A DNA stretch of 19,435 nt from Alphaproteobacteria bacterium. Its GTDB lineage: Bacteria > Pseudomonadota > Alphaproteobacteria > Paracaedibacterales > CAITNM01. The stretch lies in assembly GCA_947499175.1 (NCBI GenBank), contig CANMNU010000010.1, positions 1 through 19,435 on the forward strand, given 5' to 3'. Shown here piece after piece: positions 1-7,548 of the stretch (positions within the stretch are counted from its first letter, which is position 1; the number at the start of each line of letters is the position of its first letter). The notes below the pieces were generated by a model. The model worked only from the letters and a program-made list of their open reading frames with translations. It searched no databases and had not been told where the DNA came from. The translations under genes were made by a program, and so were the position numbers.

Positions 1-395
1 CATAAAATAATGCCCTTGGGCAGCATTTCTAAATTGCCAATTGTAGAAAATCCAGTAGTGGTTAGCGAGGAGACAGATTCAAATAAAGCATTAATTAGAG
101 TGCATTCAGGGTATAACCAATACATAGGCAATCCGCTAAAAAAACTACATATAACCCATGAAAGAAACGTTAATAAAAATGCTTCACGAATGCCTAGCTT
201 GATTTGAGTTTTCTGATAATTAGTGAGAGCTAATAATGCCCCGGTCCCACCAGTTATAAAAAATGGCAATAAAAATTGTTGCCACATACCGTTTTTACCA
301 TTCAAAAATTCATAACTAATAGGGATCACCATAATACAAGAAACGCCTATTAACATTGCGCCAATAATAAAAAAAATGGCCCTCCAATCTATCAT
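1..395 (-). CDS. trkH: Trk-type K+ channel subunit TrkH, N-terminal part (runs off the left edge)
   Basis: I translated this from the minus strand. An ATG at 395-393 opens a frame that stays open for 131 codons to the window edge, so the C-terminal part is missing. The protein is very hydrophobic, with membrane segments near residues 6-28, 40-58 and 70-90. A pore-type motif follows at about residues 105-118 (FESVSSLTTTGFST), matching the first P-loop and selectivity filter (Gly115) of the TrkH/KtrB superfamily. In that family TrkH is the inner-membrane K+-translocating subunit gated by the NAD-binding TrkA ring, and a trkA gene lies at 8151-9527. The ATG overlaps the stop of the upstream methyltransferase (ATGA), so the two are probably translationally coupled. 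The family call is firm. Whether it is TrkH or TrkG cannot be told from the fragment. Confidence 0.88.
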   Translation of the reverse strand, partial: MIDWRAIFFIIGAMLIGVSCIMVIPISYEFLNGKNGMWQQFLLPFFITGGTGALLALTNYQKTQIKLGIREAFLLTFLSWVICSFFSGLPMYWLYPECTLINALFESVSSLTTTGFSTIGNLEMLPKGIIL

Positions 396-1018
396 CGTTT
401 TGCTCGTTTAAACTGGAAATGGTCCTTTAATGAGTAAGTTACTATATGCTGCACATTTTTGTATTCCCATATTGCAGCAGGCGGCATATTCATAAGCACG
501 TGACCTAAGTAACGCTGCCCTAAGCCAAGCTTATTAGATGGCAATGGAGATCCGGGCCTGTAGGTAAATTGCAACAAAGCACCATCTAGCTTCATAACAC
601 TTTTGCAAGACTTAACAATGTCTTGTTGATCTTGAAAACGTAAATTAACCATCGGTATACCTGAAACTACAGTGGTTATTTTACCTATAGTTTGTGGTGG
701 CAGTAATTTAGCTAAGTCAGCAGCATTACCTTCAATTACATTAATTTTTGGAAAATTTTTCTTTAAAAACTTAACTAAAGACGGCTGCATTTCTAAAATG
801 ATAAGCTGTGATTCTGGTATACCCCTGGCTAGAATTGCTGATGTTAACCTGCCTGTACCTGCACCAAGTTCAACTATATATTCATCTTCCGCGGGAATAT
901 CGACAAAACTTGCAATTGCCGTAGCTAAATTTTTTGAGCTTGGAAAAAAAGCCCCAGTTTTTAGCGGCGACTTTAACAGGCTTTTAAAAAATATAACATT
1001 TTCCTTATGGCGCATCAT
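392..1018 (-). CDS. Class I SAM-dependent methyltransferase, phospholipid N-methyltransferase-like (second of a tandem pair)
   Basis: This is a 208-residue protein. It has a clear SAM-binding motif I at residues 48-58 (IVELGAGTGRLT). Before it comes the N-terminal pattern FFKSLLKSPLKTGAFFPSS, typical of the COG3963 group (PmtA-like phospholipid N-methyltransferases) and related to rRNA adenine dimethylases. Members of the PmtA group methylate phosphatidylethanolamine towards phosphatidylcholine at the membrane; that activity here is inferred. There is no signal peptide or membrane span. The start is ATGATG, and either Met is possible. The first ATG overlaps the stop of the upstream paralogue by 4 bp, and this gene's own TGA overlaps the trkH ATG. 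It is therefore the middle gene of a coupled three-gene run. A different methyl acceptor is possible. Confidence 0.78.
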   Translation of the reverse strand: MMRHKENVIFFKSLLKSPLKTGAFFPSSKNLATAIASFVDIPAEDEYIVELGAGTGRLTSAILARGIPESQLIILEMQPSLVKFLKKNFPKINVIEGNAADLAKLLPPQTIGKITTVVSGIPMVNLRFQDQQDIVKSCKSVMKLDGALLQFTYRPGSPLPSNKLGLGQRYLGHVLMNMPPAAIWEYKNVQHIVTYSLKDHFQFKRAKR

Positions 1019-1662
1019 GCACTTAGATCATGTAAATAACGTTTAGGGATAAAACGCCAAACAAATCCTGGGGGGACATTGCCCCATATTGAAGCAGCAC
1101 GCTTTTGCAGAATCTCACATTCCATAAACTTAATAGGGGAAACAGGGCTATAACTAACATGAACAATCGAACCAGTTACAGGGTTCAACACATCAAGTGC
1201 CGCTTGGATTATTTTCTTACGTATCTCTTCGCTTAAATTTAAAAGTGGAATCGCAGAAACAACATAGTCTACCTTGCCAAGCCAATGATGCGGAATAATT
1301 TTTCCCAAATTACAGGCATCGCCAGTGATTATTTTCAACTCAGTGTTTGGAGCATACAGTTGCTGCAAGGAATCTTTTAAAAAAAGACACATCTTGGGGG
1401 CAAGTTCAACCATTGCTAATTTTTCAATATTTGCTCCTTTTGCCAAAAGAGCACGAGTAAGCCTACCAGTTCCAGCACCAATTTCAACTATTGTTGTATC
1501 TGAATTAATAATTAATTGATGAGCCGTCAAATTAGCAAGTTTCATTGAAATAGGCGCAAAAGTACCTAATTGTAAGGGGGACTTTAACCACTGCTTAAAA
1601 AATAACTTATTTTCTGCTGTAGCTATAGATTTAGTGATTGCGCTATGTGCTAGGGTCGTCAT
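1015..1662 (-). CDS. Class I SAM-dependent methyltransferase, phospholipid N-methyltransferase-like (first of a tandem pair)
   Basis: This is a 215-residue paralogue of the next gene downstream. It shares the N-terminal block FFKQWLKSPLQLGTFAPIS and the SAM motif I at residues 58-68 (VEIGAGTGRLT). Both also have a later VSAIPLLNL/VSGIPMVNL segment, in the position of the catalytic NPPY-like motif of adenine dimethylases but without that motif. Lack of NPPY/NLPY argues against KsgA-type rRNA dimethylation and for the COG3963 phospholipid methyltransferase group. It is the first gene of a minus-strand unit ending in trkH, and its stop overlaps the following start (ATGA). It is divergent from ccmA across about 56 bp, which must hold both promoters. 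No strong Shine-Dalgarno sequence precedes the ATG. Two such enzymes may carry out successive methylations; this is inference. Confidence 0.78.
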   Translation of the reverse strand: MTTLAHSAITKSIATAENKLFFKQWLKSPLQLGTFAPISMKLANLTAHQLIINSDTTIVEIGAGTGRLTRALLAKGANIEKLAMVELAPKMCLFLKDSLQQLYAPNTELKIITGDACNLGKIIPHHWLGKVDYVVSAIPLLNLSEEIRKKIIQAALDVLNPVTGSIVHVSYSPVSPIKFMECEILQKRAASIWGNVPPGFVWRFIPKRYLHDLSA

Positions 1663-1718
1663 AATGGCTTTTACATAATATCTGTTTGCATTTTAGCTAT
1701 ATTAATACGGGATCGCAA

Positions 1719-2270
1719 ATGTCAATACAAGTTTCTAATTTAGTACATCCATTTATTTCTCTCTCAAAAATATTTCCAATTGAAATTATTAGCGAAAAAA
1801 ATAAGGCAATAGTTGTTACTGGTAGCAATGGAAGCGGTAAAACTACTTTTTTAAAGTTACTATTAAATGAATTATTACCTAAACGAGGAAAGATTACAGT
1901 TGATGGTGATATTGCCTTTTTAGGTACCAAGAATGGATTAAAGCCACAAATTTTATTGCGACAACAACTGCCATACTTTTTAGCAAAAAATGTAACATTT
2001 CTATGGCCACACTTTTTAAACATGCAATATCAAGAATTATCAGCAGGTCAACAGCGTTTAGTAGCTTTATGGTTGATTTTGCAAACTGTAAAGCCAATAA
2101 TTTTATTAGACGAGCCATTTGCGCATTTAGATTCCTCTAGCAGGAACATGGCATATACATGGTTAAACGCGAAAATTAATTCACAAAAAACAATTGTGTT
2201 TAGCCACCATAACCTTGAAGAACTTACCGAAATAAATGGCCTACAAGTGTTAGATCTTAATCAGCATTAG
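1719..2270 (+). CDS. ccmA: ABC transporter ATPase, haem exporter CcmA-like
   Basis: This is a 183-residue single ABC domain counted from the ATG at 1719. Walker A is at residues 35-42 (GSNGSGKT), the signature LSAGQ at 107-111, Walker B IILLDE at 127-132, and an H-loop region FSHHN at 162-166. The segment IAFLGTKNGLKPQ (65-77) matches the CcmA pattern of a YLGH.NGLK-type sequence after the Walker A helix. CcmA with CcmB forms the ABC module that drives release of haem-loaded CcmE in system I cytochrome c maturation at the inner membrane. An in-frame TTG lies 33 bases upstream, but the ATG is preceded by a weak GGGA and gives the usual family length. No ccmB or other ccm gene is in the window, so partner assignment is inference. 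Another small ABC ATPase is the alternative. Confidence 0.75.
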   Translation: MSIQVSNLVHPFISLSKIFPIEIISEKNKAIVVTGSNGSGKTTFLKLLLNELLPKRGKITVDGDIAFLGTKNGLKPQILLRQQLPYFLAKNVTFLWPHFLNMQYQELSAGQQRLVALWLILQTVKPIILLDEPFAHLDSSSRNMAYTWLNAKINSQKTIVFSHHNLEELTEINGLQVLDLNQH

Positions 2271-2280
2271 ACTTTAATCA

Positions 2281-2949
2281 TTAGCCATGATCTTCAATTG
2301 CTGCTTGAGCCGGAGCTGCCGCATCAGAAGAAGTTTCTGATTTTTCTATTGGAGCACCATCTTGTCCTTTAATTTTCACAAGATTAACAACTTTCTTAAC
2401 ACCAGAAACATTACGAGCAATTTCTACCACCCGATTTATTTCATTTTCATTTTGACCAACGCCTGTTAGGTAAACAATTCCATTACTAGTTTCTACAGTG
2501 TAGTTCAGTGAATAAATGTCATTTTCAAATAATAAGCTTGATTTTATACGGGTAGTAATCCAGCCATCTTGGCTCATTGAACCAAGCGATTCTTCTCCAG
2601 TAGTTTCAATATTATTAATAACATTTTTTACGCCATTAACACTTTTAGCTAGTCGCTCTGCTTCACTTGACCATGTTGGGTCTTGCACAACTCCCGTTAA
2701 TAAAACTTCTTCATTCTGCACACTTACTGAAACTTTAGCGTGCAAATCTGCATTAAAGTTATAAAGATTAGATTTTACTTTTGAACAAATTGCAGAATCA
2801 TTAACCGTTCCACCTAAACCTTTTTCACGAGTAGCTATCATACCAGCAGCTGCTGCACCACCAATAACCAAAGGAGCAACACACCCACTCAGACATAAAA
2901 CTGACGCTAAAACAAGGTAGTTAGTTGGTAACTTCTGATATCCAGGCAT
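2281..2949 (-). CDS. dolP: Dual BON-domain outer-membrane lipoprotein (DolP/YraP-like)
   Basis: This 222-residue protein has a lipoprotein signal peptide whose lipobox LSGC places the lipidated Cys at residue 23. It is followed by an Ala/Gly-rich segment (24-40). Two BON domains lie at about residues 50-118 and 126-194, each with the DSAICSKVKSNL- or DGWITTRIKSSL-type opening helix and a V.LTG.V strand. The tail (200-222) is Ala/Pro-rich and probably disordered. DolP in Enterobacteria is an outer-membrane lipoprotein that binds anionic phospholipid and supports envelope integrity and BamA function; the same role here is inferred from domain layout. The start codon lies inside the 3' end of yraN (29-bp overlap), so the pair is one transcript. 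The yraN-yraP neighbourhood is known in other Proteobacteria, which supports the call. Confidence 0.85.
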   Translation of the reverse strand: MPGYQKLPTNYLVLASVLCLSGCVAPLVIGGAAAAGMIATREKGLGGTVNDSAICSKVKSNLYNFNADLHAKVSVSVQNEEVLLTGVVQDPTWSSEAERLAKSVNGVKNVINNIETTGEESLGSMSQDGWITTRIKSSLLFENDIYSLNYTVETSNGIVYLTGVGQNENEINRVVEIARNVSGVKKVVNLVKIKGQDGAPIEKSETSSDAAAPAQAAIEDHG

Positions 2950-3301
2950 TTTTATAATAATTTATGATTTCTGCTGGACATACTAAAACAACATCGAAGC
3001 GTTGGAAAGGGGGGCTTATGCTATAATTTTTGTGTTGACTAATCCAAAACTCAAGAGTTTGCTGAATTCTTAACTGCTGCTTTGGCCTAATACTATACGC
3101 AGCTTGAGTTAAAGATTTTCTATATTTAACTTCCACAGCAACAATTGCTTGGTCATCTTGCATTAATAAATCAATTTCACCGTAAGGAGTTTTAAAACGT
3201 TTCTCAAGACAGATCATGCCTAAATTTTGCAAATATTTTAACGCGCAATCCTCAGCGTTTACGCCTTGTTTGTAACTTGTAATAGATTTACATTTTTGCA
3301 A
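2921..3301 (-). CDS. yraN: UPF0102 (YraN) family protein, predicted endonuclease-like fold
   Basis: This 126-residue protein shows the YraN family pattern: a G..AE..A..YL...G block (residues 13-28), GEIDLL at 41-46 and VEVKYR at 56-61. Spaced Glu/Asp/Glu/Lys residues (E42, D44, E57, K59) form a PD-(D/E)xK-type nuclease signature. The cellular role of the family is not settled, so no substrate is claimed. The only bacterial start that gives a full-length protein is a TTG at 3301-3299; the ATG a few bases downstream is out of frame. No clear Shine-Dalgarno sequence precedes the TTG. The gene leads the yraN-dolP pair. Confidence 0.87.
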   Translation of the reverse strand: MQKCKSITSYKQGVNAEDCALKYLQNLGMICLEKRFKTPYGEIDLLMQDDQAIVAVEVKYRKSLTQAAYSIRPKQQLRIQQTLEFWISQHKNYSISPPFQRFDVVLVCPAEIINYYKNAWISEVTN

Positions 3302-3381
3302 AAATATACCGACATAGATCTTACCGAACTAAATATGATTATATCATCACAAATATTAATAAAAAATTTATGGCATTTTTC

Positions 3382-3410
3382 TTGACTAGAAATAGATTTA
3401 GATTTATAGT
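3382..3410 (+). promoter_or_regulatory. Sigma70-type promoter of the tRNA-Glu gene
   Basis: A -35 box TTGACT (3382-3387) and a -10 box TATAGT (3405-3410) are separated by exactly 17 bp. Each box matches consensus at 5 of 6 positions. The -10 ends 9 bases before the first base of tRNA-Glu, so transcription would start almost at the mature 5' end. This is the best promoter seen in the window. Confidence 0.8.
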
Positions 3411-3419
3411 TTTTTCAAT

Positions 3420-3495
3420 GTCCCCATCGTCTAGAGGCCTAGGACGTCGCCCTTTCAAGGCGGGAACACGGGTTCGAATCCCGTTGGGGACGCCA
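3420..3495 (+). tRNA. tRNA-Glu (anticodon UUC) with encoded CCA
   Basis: This 76-base cloverleaf has acceptor strands GTCCCCA (3420-3426) and TGGGGAC (3485-3491), discriminator G and an encoded CCA (3493-3495). The anticodon loop is CTTTCAA with anticodon TTC at 3454-3456. The T-arm is CGGGTTCGAATCCCG. The D-arm contains CGTCTAGAGGCCTAGGACG. The sequence closely resembles other bacterial tRNA-Glu(UUC) genes. A near-canonical promoter lies directly upstream. In Alphaproteobacteria Glu-tRNA also feeds tetrapyrrole synthesis in some lineages; nothing here tests that. Confidence 0.97.
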
Positions 3496-3519
3496 GAATT
3501 AATAATATCATGGCGTTCC
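3487..3519 (+). repeat. Inverted near-copy of the tRNA-Glu 3' end, potential hairpin
   Basis: GGGACGCCA at the tRNA 3' end (3487-3495) can pair with TGGCGTTCC (3511-3519) across a 15-base AT-rich loop. The stem has nine positions, one of them a G-U pair. The similarity to the tRNA end extends a few bases further (GTT...ACGCCA on both). It may be a processing or termination structure or a relic of an inverted duplication. Confidence 0.5.
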
Positions 3520-3543
3520 GTAACTCATAATTCTTAAATCTAC

Positions 3544-3571
3544 TTACACTCGAACATTTGTAAATTTTTTT
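3544..3571 (+). terminator. Weak candidate intrinsic terminator after tRNA-Glu
   Basis: A 5-bp stem TTACA (3544-3548) / TGTAA (3559-3563) with a 10-base loop is followed by A and then seven T (3565-3571). Placement after the tRNA and before the efflux-operon promoter fits a terminator. The stem is short and AT-rich, so confidence is low. Confidence 0.3.
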
Positions 3572-3600
3572 AAAGTCTATTGGCCTTACATATTAGCATT

Positions 3601-3628
3601 TTGCAAATTACCATGAATAATGTATAAG
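3601..3628 (+). promoter_or_regulatory. Candidate promoter of the tripartite efflux operon
   Basis: TTGCAA (3601-3606) and TATAAG (3623-3628) are separated by 16 bp. They lie 26 bases before the ATG of the outer-membrane factor gene. The -10 is good and the -35 moderate. No obvious operator palindrome or regulator gene is adjacent. Confidence 0.45.
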
Positions 3629-3653
3629 ATTTAACATAAATACATTTATTAAA

Positions 3654-5096
3654 ATGGAAAAAATCATATCATTTAACATAAGTTTTAAAAATAAATTAGC
3701 AAGCCTATTGCTTTTACTATCAAATTGCACCGTACCCGATTTGGGTCCAGAAGCGTTGCCTCGAGAAGATCTTATTGCTTATAAAAGTCAATCTTCCAGT
3801 CAATACTTATATCCCAAACAAGAGTGGTGGAAATTTTACAATGACCCGCAATTAAACCAATTAATTGAGGAGGGGCTATCGCAATCACCGAGCATTGATA
3901 ATGCTGTGGCGCGTATTCAAAAAGCAAATGCACAAGCAAATATGGCCGGTGCTTCTTTATATCCGTCAATTACAGCGGATGGTGGTGTAAGTAAATATCG
4001 CCAAAGCTATAATAACGGTGTTCCGCCCGCATTTGTGCCCAAGGGCTTCAGAAACACAGGGAAAGCCACGGTAAATTTTGATTACGAATTAGATTTTTGG
4101 GACAAAAATAGTGATAATTTAGTAGCTGCTTCGTCAGATATAGAAGCAGAAAAATTAATGTTAGAACAAGCCAAAATTATTCTTAGTACTTCAATAGCTG
4201 CAGCTTACGCTAATCTTGCTCAATACTATGCAGAGTTAGATGTTGTAAAAGAAACGGTTTCTGTTCGTGCACAAACCCATAAATTATTTGAAAAACGTTT
4301 TAAAAATGGCCTTGAAAATGAAAGCAGTGTCGAGCAAGCAAAATCAAACCACGCAGCGGCAGAGGCTGATTTAGCTGCCATAGAAGAAACTATAGAATTA
4401 ACACATAATAGCCTTGCTGCACTTATTGGAGCTACACCAGGGCGTGCTTTAAAGATTACTAGGCCAAGTCTAGACGGTATTAATTTTATAGGCGTTCCAA
4501 CGGTTATTCCTGCTGATTTGATCAGTCGTAGGCCTGATATTATGGCAGCTCAATTAACTTTGGAGGCAGCTGCCAGCCGTATTAACGTAGCGAAATCTGG
4601 ATTTTATCCAAACATTAATCTTACCGGTTATATTGGGCAGCAATCCTTAGGTTTAGATACGTTCATGAAAAGTACCTCATTAATTGGAGCATTTGGCCCA
4701 GCTATTCATTTACCAATTTTTGATGGAGGCCTTTTAGAAGGTCAATATCGTGGTGCACGTGCAAATTACGATAGCAGCCTTGCCAATTATGAATCTGCAA
4801 TTATCCAAGCATTAAGAGAGGTAGCAGATGCTATTACAAGCCATAGGGCGTTAGATCTTCGCATAAAAAAAACAACTGCTTCTTTACGTGCAGCTGAAAG
4901 GGCTTATCAAATTTCTAAAAATCGATATGAGGGCGGACTTTCAACATACCTTGAAGTTTTGCGTGTAGAGGATAGCTTGATCGCAAGTCGACGTGCAATG
5001 GCACAAATAAAAGCACGTGCATTTATTTTGGATGTTGCCCTTGCAAAAGCATTGGGTGGAGGCTTTAAGCCAATAGTTAAGGAAAAAATATCATGA
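3654..5096 (+). CDS. NodT/TolC-family outer-membrane efflux protein
   Basis: This 480-residue protein is of the RND-type outer-membrane factor family. It has an N-terminal hydrophobic signal ending in LLLLLSNC, with Cys25 as the likely lipidated residue, although Asn at -1 is not the usual Gly/Ala/Ser. Next comes the W.FYNDPQLNQLIEEGLSQSPS segment (residues 58-79). Two OEP repeats follow, each with a long Ala-rich helix. The family hallmark SRRPDIMAAQ (about 292-301) lies at the start of the second repeat, with FYPNINLTG and LPIFDGG.LEG further on. Such proteins trimerise to form the outer-membrane and periplasmic channel of tripartite pumps. The gene starts an operon with EmrA- and EmrB-like genes and its TGA overlaps the next ATG by 4 bp, so it likely supplies their exit duct. 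Substrates are unknown. Confidence 0.9.
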   Translation: MEKIISFNISFKNKLASLLLLLSNCTVPDLGPEALPREDLIAYKSQSSSQYLYPKQEWWKFYNDPQLNQLIEEGLSQSPSIDNAVARIQKANAQANMAGASLYPSITADGGVSKYRQSYNNGVPPAFVPKGFRNTGKATVNFDYELDFWDKNSDNLVAASSDIEAEKLMLEQAKIILSTSIAAAYANLAQYYAELDVVKETVSVRAQTHKLFEKRFKNGLENESSVEQAKSNHAAAEADLAAIEETIELTHNSLAALIGATPGRALKITRPSLDGINFIGVPTVIPADLISRRPDIMAAQLTLEAAASRINVAKSGFYPNINLTGYIGQQSLGLDTFMKSTSLIGAFGPAIHLPIFDGGLLEGQYRGARANYDSSLANYESAIIQALREVADAITSHRALDLRIKKTTASLRAAERAYQISKNRYEGGLSTYLEVLRVEDSLIASRRAMAQIKARAFILDVALAKALGGGFKPIVKEKIS

Positions 5097-6004
5097 TGAA
5101 TGTATTAAAGCATTTAAAAACTGACTCTCTTGCAAACAAACGCAAAAGTTTATTTTTAATATTTGGGTTAATCGTTTTTGTGACTTCGTTTTTGTTTGTT
5201 ACTTATTATTTTTTTATTAGCTATAACCATGTAACCACCGATAATGCATATGTTGGAGCAGAAGTTGCTCAGGTTACTGCAGCAACAGGTGGAATTATAA
5301 AAACGATTCACTGTAAGGACACTGACATAGTTAGAACAGGTGATGTGTTAGTCAATATTGATGATTCTGACGCTCGTTTTGTTCTTGCACGAGCAAAAGC
5401 CGACCTTGATAAAGCACAAGCTGATCTTGATAGTGCCAAAATGGATAGTGATAGGCGATCAGTTCTTGCAAAGTCAGGCTCTGTTTCTGCTGAAGAAGTG
5501 ACTAATTCAAAGAATGCCTTTAAATCATCACAAGCAATATTTGATGCAGCAAGTGTTGCCTTTGCACAAGCACAAGTTGACCTTGATCGCACTATCATTC
5601 GCTCGCCCGTTGATGGAGTGATTGCAAAACGTCAAGTACAATTGGGTCAGCGTATTCAATCAGGTACAAACCTAATGTCAGTGGTACCACTGTTGAGTTT
5701 GCACGTTGATGCTAATTTTAAAGAGGTCCAGCTAAGAAAAATTAAAATAGGTCAACTTGTTGAGCTTACTTCTGATTTTTACGGTAATTCTGTGGTTTAT
5801 CATGGCAAAATTGTTGGTATTTCCGGTGGTACAGGATCAGCATTTGCCGTAATTCCAGCGCAAAACGCAACTGGTAACTGGATTAAAGTTGTGCAACGTC
5901 TTCCAGTTCGCATTGAGCTTGACCCCAAAGAGCTTGCAGATCATCCATTAAGGGTTGGCTTATCAATGCAAGTTGATGTTGATGTTTCTTCCTATCAAAA
6001 ATGA
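5093..6004 (+). CDS. emrA: EmrA-like periplasmic adaptor (HlyD/MFP family)
   Basis: This is a 303-residue membrane-fusion protein. It has a cytoplasmic Lys/Arg-rich start, one membrane anchor at about residues 20-43, then the family motif HVTTDNAYV (46-54). A biotinyl-lipoyl-like half domain comes next (about 58-95). A short coiled-coil hairpin rich in Ala/Asp/Lys spans about 96-168, followed by the second lipoyl half RSPVDGVIAKRQVQLGQ (170-186) and a beta-barrel domain to the end. In EmrAB-TolC systems this protein links the MFS pump to the outer-membrane duct. It is shorter than E. coli EmrA (390 residues), mostly in the hairpin. AAGGA lies 8 bases before the ATGATG start. Both ends overlap their neighbours by 4 bp, which suits coupled synthesis of a complex. 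Confidence 0.9.
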   Translation: MMNVLKHLKTDSLANKRKSLFLIFGLIVFVTSFLFVTYYFFISYNHVTTDNAYVGAEVAQVTAATGGIIKTIHCKDTDIVRTGDVLVNIDDSDARFVLARAKADLDKAQADLDSAKMDSDRRSVLAKSGSVSAEEVTNSKNAFKSSQAIFDAASVAFAQAQVDLDRTIIRSPVDGVIAKRQVQLGQRIQSGTNLMSVVPLLSLHVDANFKEVQLRKIKIGQLVELTSDFYGNSVVYHGKIVGISGGTGSAFAVIPAQNATGNWIKVVQRLPVRIELDPKELADHPLRVGLSMQVDVDVSSYQK

Positions 6005-7545
6005 ATAAAATCAAGGAAAAAATAAGCTTACCAGCTCCTTTAACAGGCGCAAGCTTAATTTTTGCCGCCCTATTATTATCGCTTGCGAACTTTGTAGTTG
6101 TGCTCGATATGACTATTGCTAATGTTTCAGTCTCTCATATTGCAGGTGGCCTTGCAATTTCGGTTACAGAAGGTACTTACGTTATAACTTCTTACGCAGT
6201 AGCTGAAGCAATTTGCGTTCCATTAACTGGGTGGCTTGCAAGTAGATTTGGCATATTAAGGGTTTTTACTACATGCATAATGATGTTTGGGTTATTTTCA
6301 GCGCTTTGTGGATTTGCTGACAGCCTTGGAATGTTGGTCGTAGGAAGGATTCTGCAGGGTTTAATGGGAGGTCCATTAATGCCTTTATCACAAACATTAT
6401 TAATGCAAATTTTTCCAAAAGAAAAAAGAAGTACGGCTTTGGCGTTATGGGCTATGACCACTCTTATAGCACCAGTGATGGGACCTGTTGTTGGTGGTTA
6501 TATTTGTGACAACTGGGGTTGGGGATATATCTTTTTTATTAATATTCCTTTGGCAATTGTTTGTGGTGTTGTGTTATTGAAATTATTGAGTCGTTTCGAA
6601 ACAGCCATAATAAGAAATAAGGTAGATTTTATTGGACTTGCATTGCTCATTGTTTGGGTTTCAGCTTTGCAAATTATGTTAGATGAAGGCAAGAATTACG
6701 ATTGGTTTGAATCAACCACAATATGGGTACTGCTAATTACAGCAGTTATAGGTTTTGTATGTTTTATGATATGGGAGCTTACTCATGTTAATCCCATAGT
6801 TGATATTAGGGTGTTTCGTCACAGAGGATACGCGGCAAGTGTTTTAACTATTAGCTTAGCTTTTGCTGCATTTAACTGCTCTATTGTCTTAACCCCTTTA
6901 TGGTTACAAAATTACATGGAATATACGGCAACTTGGTCAGGGTTTGCAACTGCCGCCTTAGGTATTTTTGCTGTTTGCGCTGCACCTATTGCTGCGAAAT
7001 TTTCAACAAAATATGACCAGCGCTTGTTAGTTTTTTGTGGTGTTGGCTGGCTTGGATTGGTAACTTTTTACCGTTCATTTGGCTCAACAGATATGACGCA
7101 ATTACAAATAGCCATTCCTTTGTTGTTTCAAGGTCTTGGCGTGCCATTTTTCTTTGTACCATTAACAGCCTTAGCTCTTGCTAGTGTTAACTTGGAAGAA
7201 ACTGCTTCTGCTGCAGGACTGTTGAGTTTTTTAAGAACTTTAGCAGGTGCTATTGCAACATCTGTTGTAACCACAGCTTGGGAGGACAAAACAAATATTT
7301 TAAGAAATGACTTGGTTGATAAAATAGCATTTCCTGAAAAAGTTGCTTTAATGCTTGGGGATATTAGCCAAGCAGGGCAGGAAACAGCATTGTATTTACT
7401 TAATCAAATGTTGCAGTCGCAAGCGGTGATGTTAGCAACTAACCATATTTTTATGGTGACATCCTACACATTTGCATTTGCCGCTATTGCCATTTGGTTA
7501 GCTCCAAAACCAAAGCGTACTGCAGACACATCAGCTATTCATTAG
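6001..7545 (+). CDS. emrB: EmrB-like MFS drug/H+ antiporter (DHA2 family, 14 TM)
   Basis: This 514-residue polytopic protein has enough hydrophobic segments for 14 spans. DHA2 signatures are present: LDMTIANVS in TM1 (residues 35-43, with Asp36), motif A-like GWLASRFGILRVF between TM2 and TM3 (77-89), GRILQG in TM4 (115-120), and motif C-like APVMGPVVGGYI in TM5 (157-168). The segment NWGWGYIFFINIP (171-183) is typical of the EmrB/QacA branch. The family exports hydrophobic compounds in exchange for protons across the inner membrane. Its ATG overlaps the emrA stop by 4 bp, completing the outer-membrane factor-emrA-emrB operon. It converges with lolA, only 10 bp apart. The substrate cannot be predicted. 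Confidence 0.92.
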   Translation: MNKIKEKISLPAPLTGASLIFAALLLSLANFVVVLDMTIANVSVSHIAGGLAISVTEGTYVITSYAVAEAICVPLTGWLASRFGILRVFTTCIMMFGLFSALCGFADSLGMLVVGRILQGLMGGPLMPLSQTLLMQIFPKEKRSTALALWAMTTLIAPVMGPVVGGYICDNWGWGYIFFINIPLAIVCGVVLLKLLSRFETAIIRNKVDFIGLALLIVWVSALQIMLDEGKNYDWFESTTIWVLLITAVIGFVCFMIWELTHVNPIVDIRVFRHRGYAASVLTISLAFAAFNCSIVLTPLWLQNYMEYTATWSGFATAALGIFAVCAAPIAAKFSTKYDQRLLVFCGVGWLGLVTFYRSFGSTDMTQLQIAIPLLFQGLGVPFFFVPLTALALASVNLEETASAAGLLSFLRTLAGAIATSVVTTAWEDKTNILRNDLVDKIAFPEKVALMLGDISQAGQETALYLLNQMLQSQAVMLATNHIFMVTSYTFAFAAIAIWLAPKPKRTADTSAIH

Positions 7546-7548
7546 TTG

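Noticed and set aside
672..1046. Plus-strand open frame of 124 codons over the methyltransferase genes
   Set aside because: It is antisense to a clearly coding methyltransferase frame and has no recognisable protein pattern or start context.
1015..1662. KsgA-type rRNA adenine dimethyltransferase for the tandem methyltransferases
   Set aside because: The catalytic N-L/P-P-Y/F motif is not seen; VSAIPLLNL/VSGIPMVNL lies there instead.
1686..1718. Longer ccmA start at an upstream TTG
   Set aside because: The 11 extra residues do not fit the family start. The ATG at 1719 gives normal length and has a weak ribosome-binding site.
1697..2023. Minus-strand open frame of 108 codons opposite ccmA
   Set aside because: ccmA motifs (Walker A, signature, Walker B) prove the plus-strand frame; this is a shadow.
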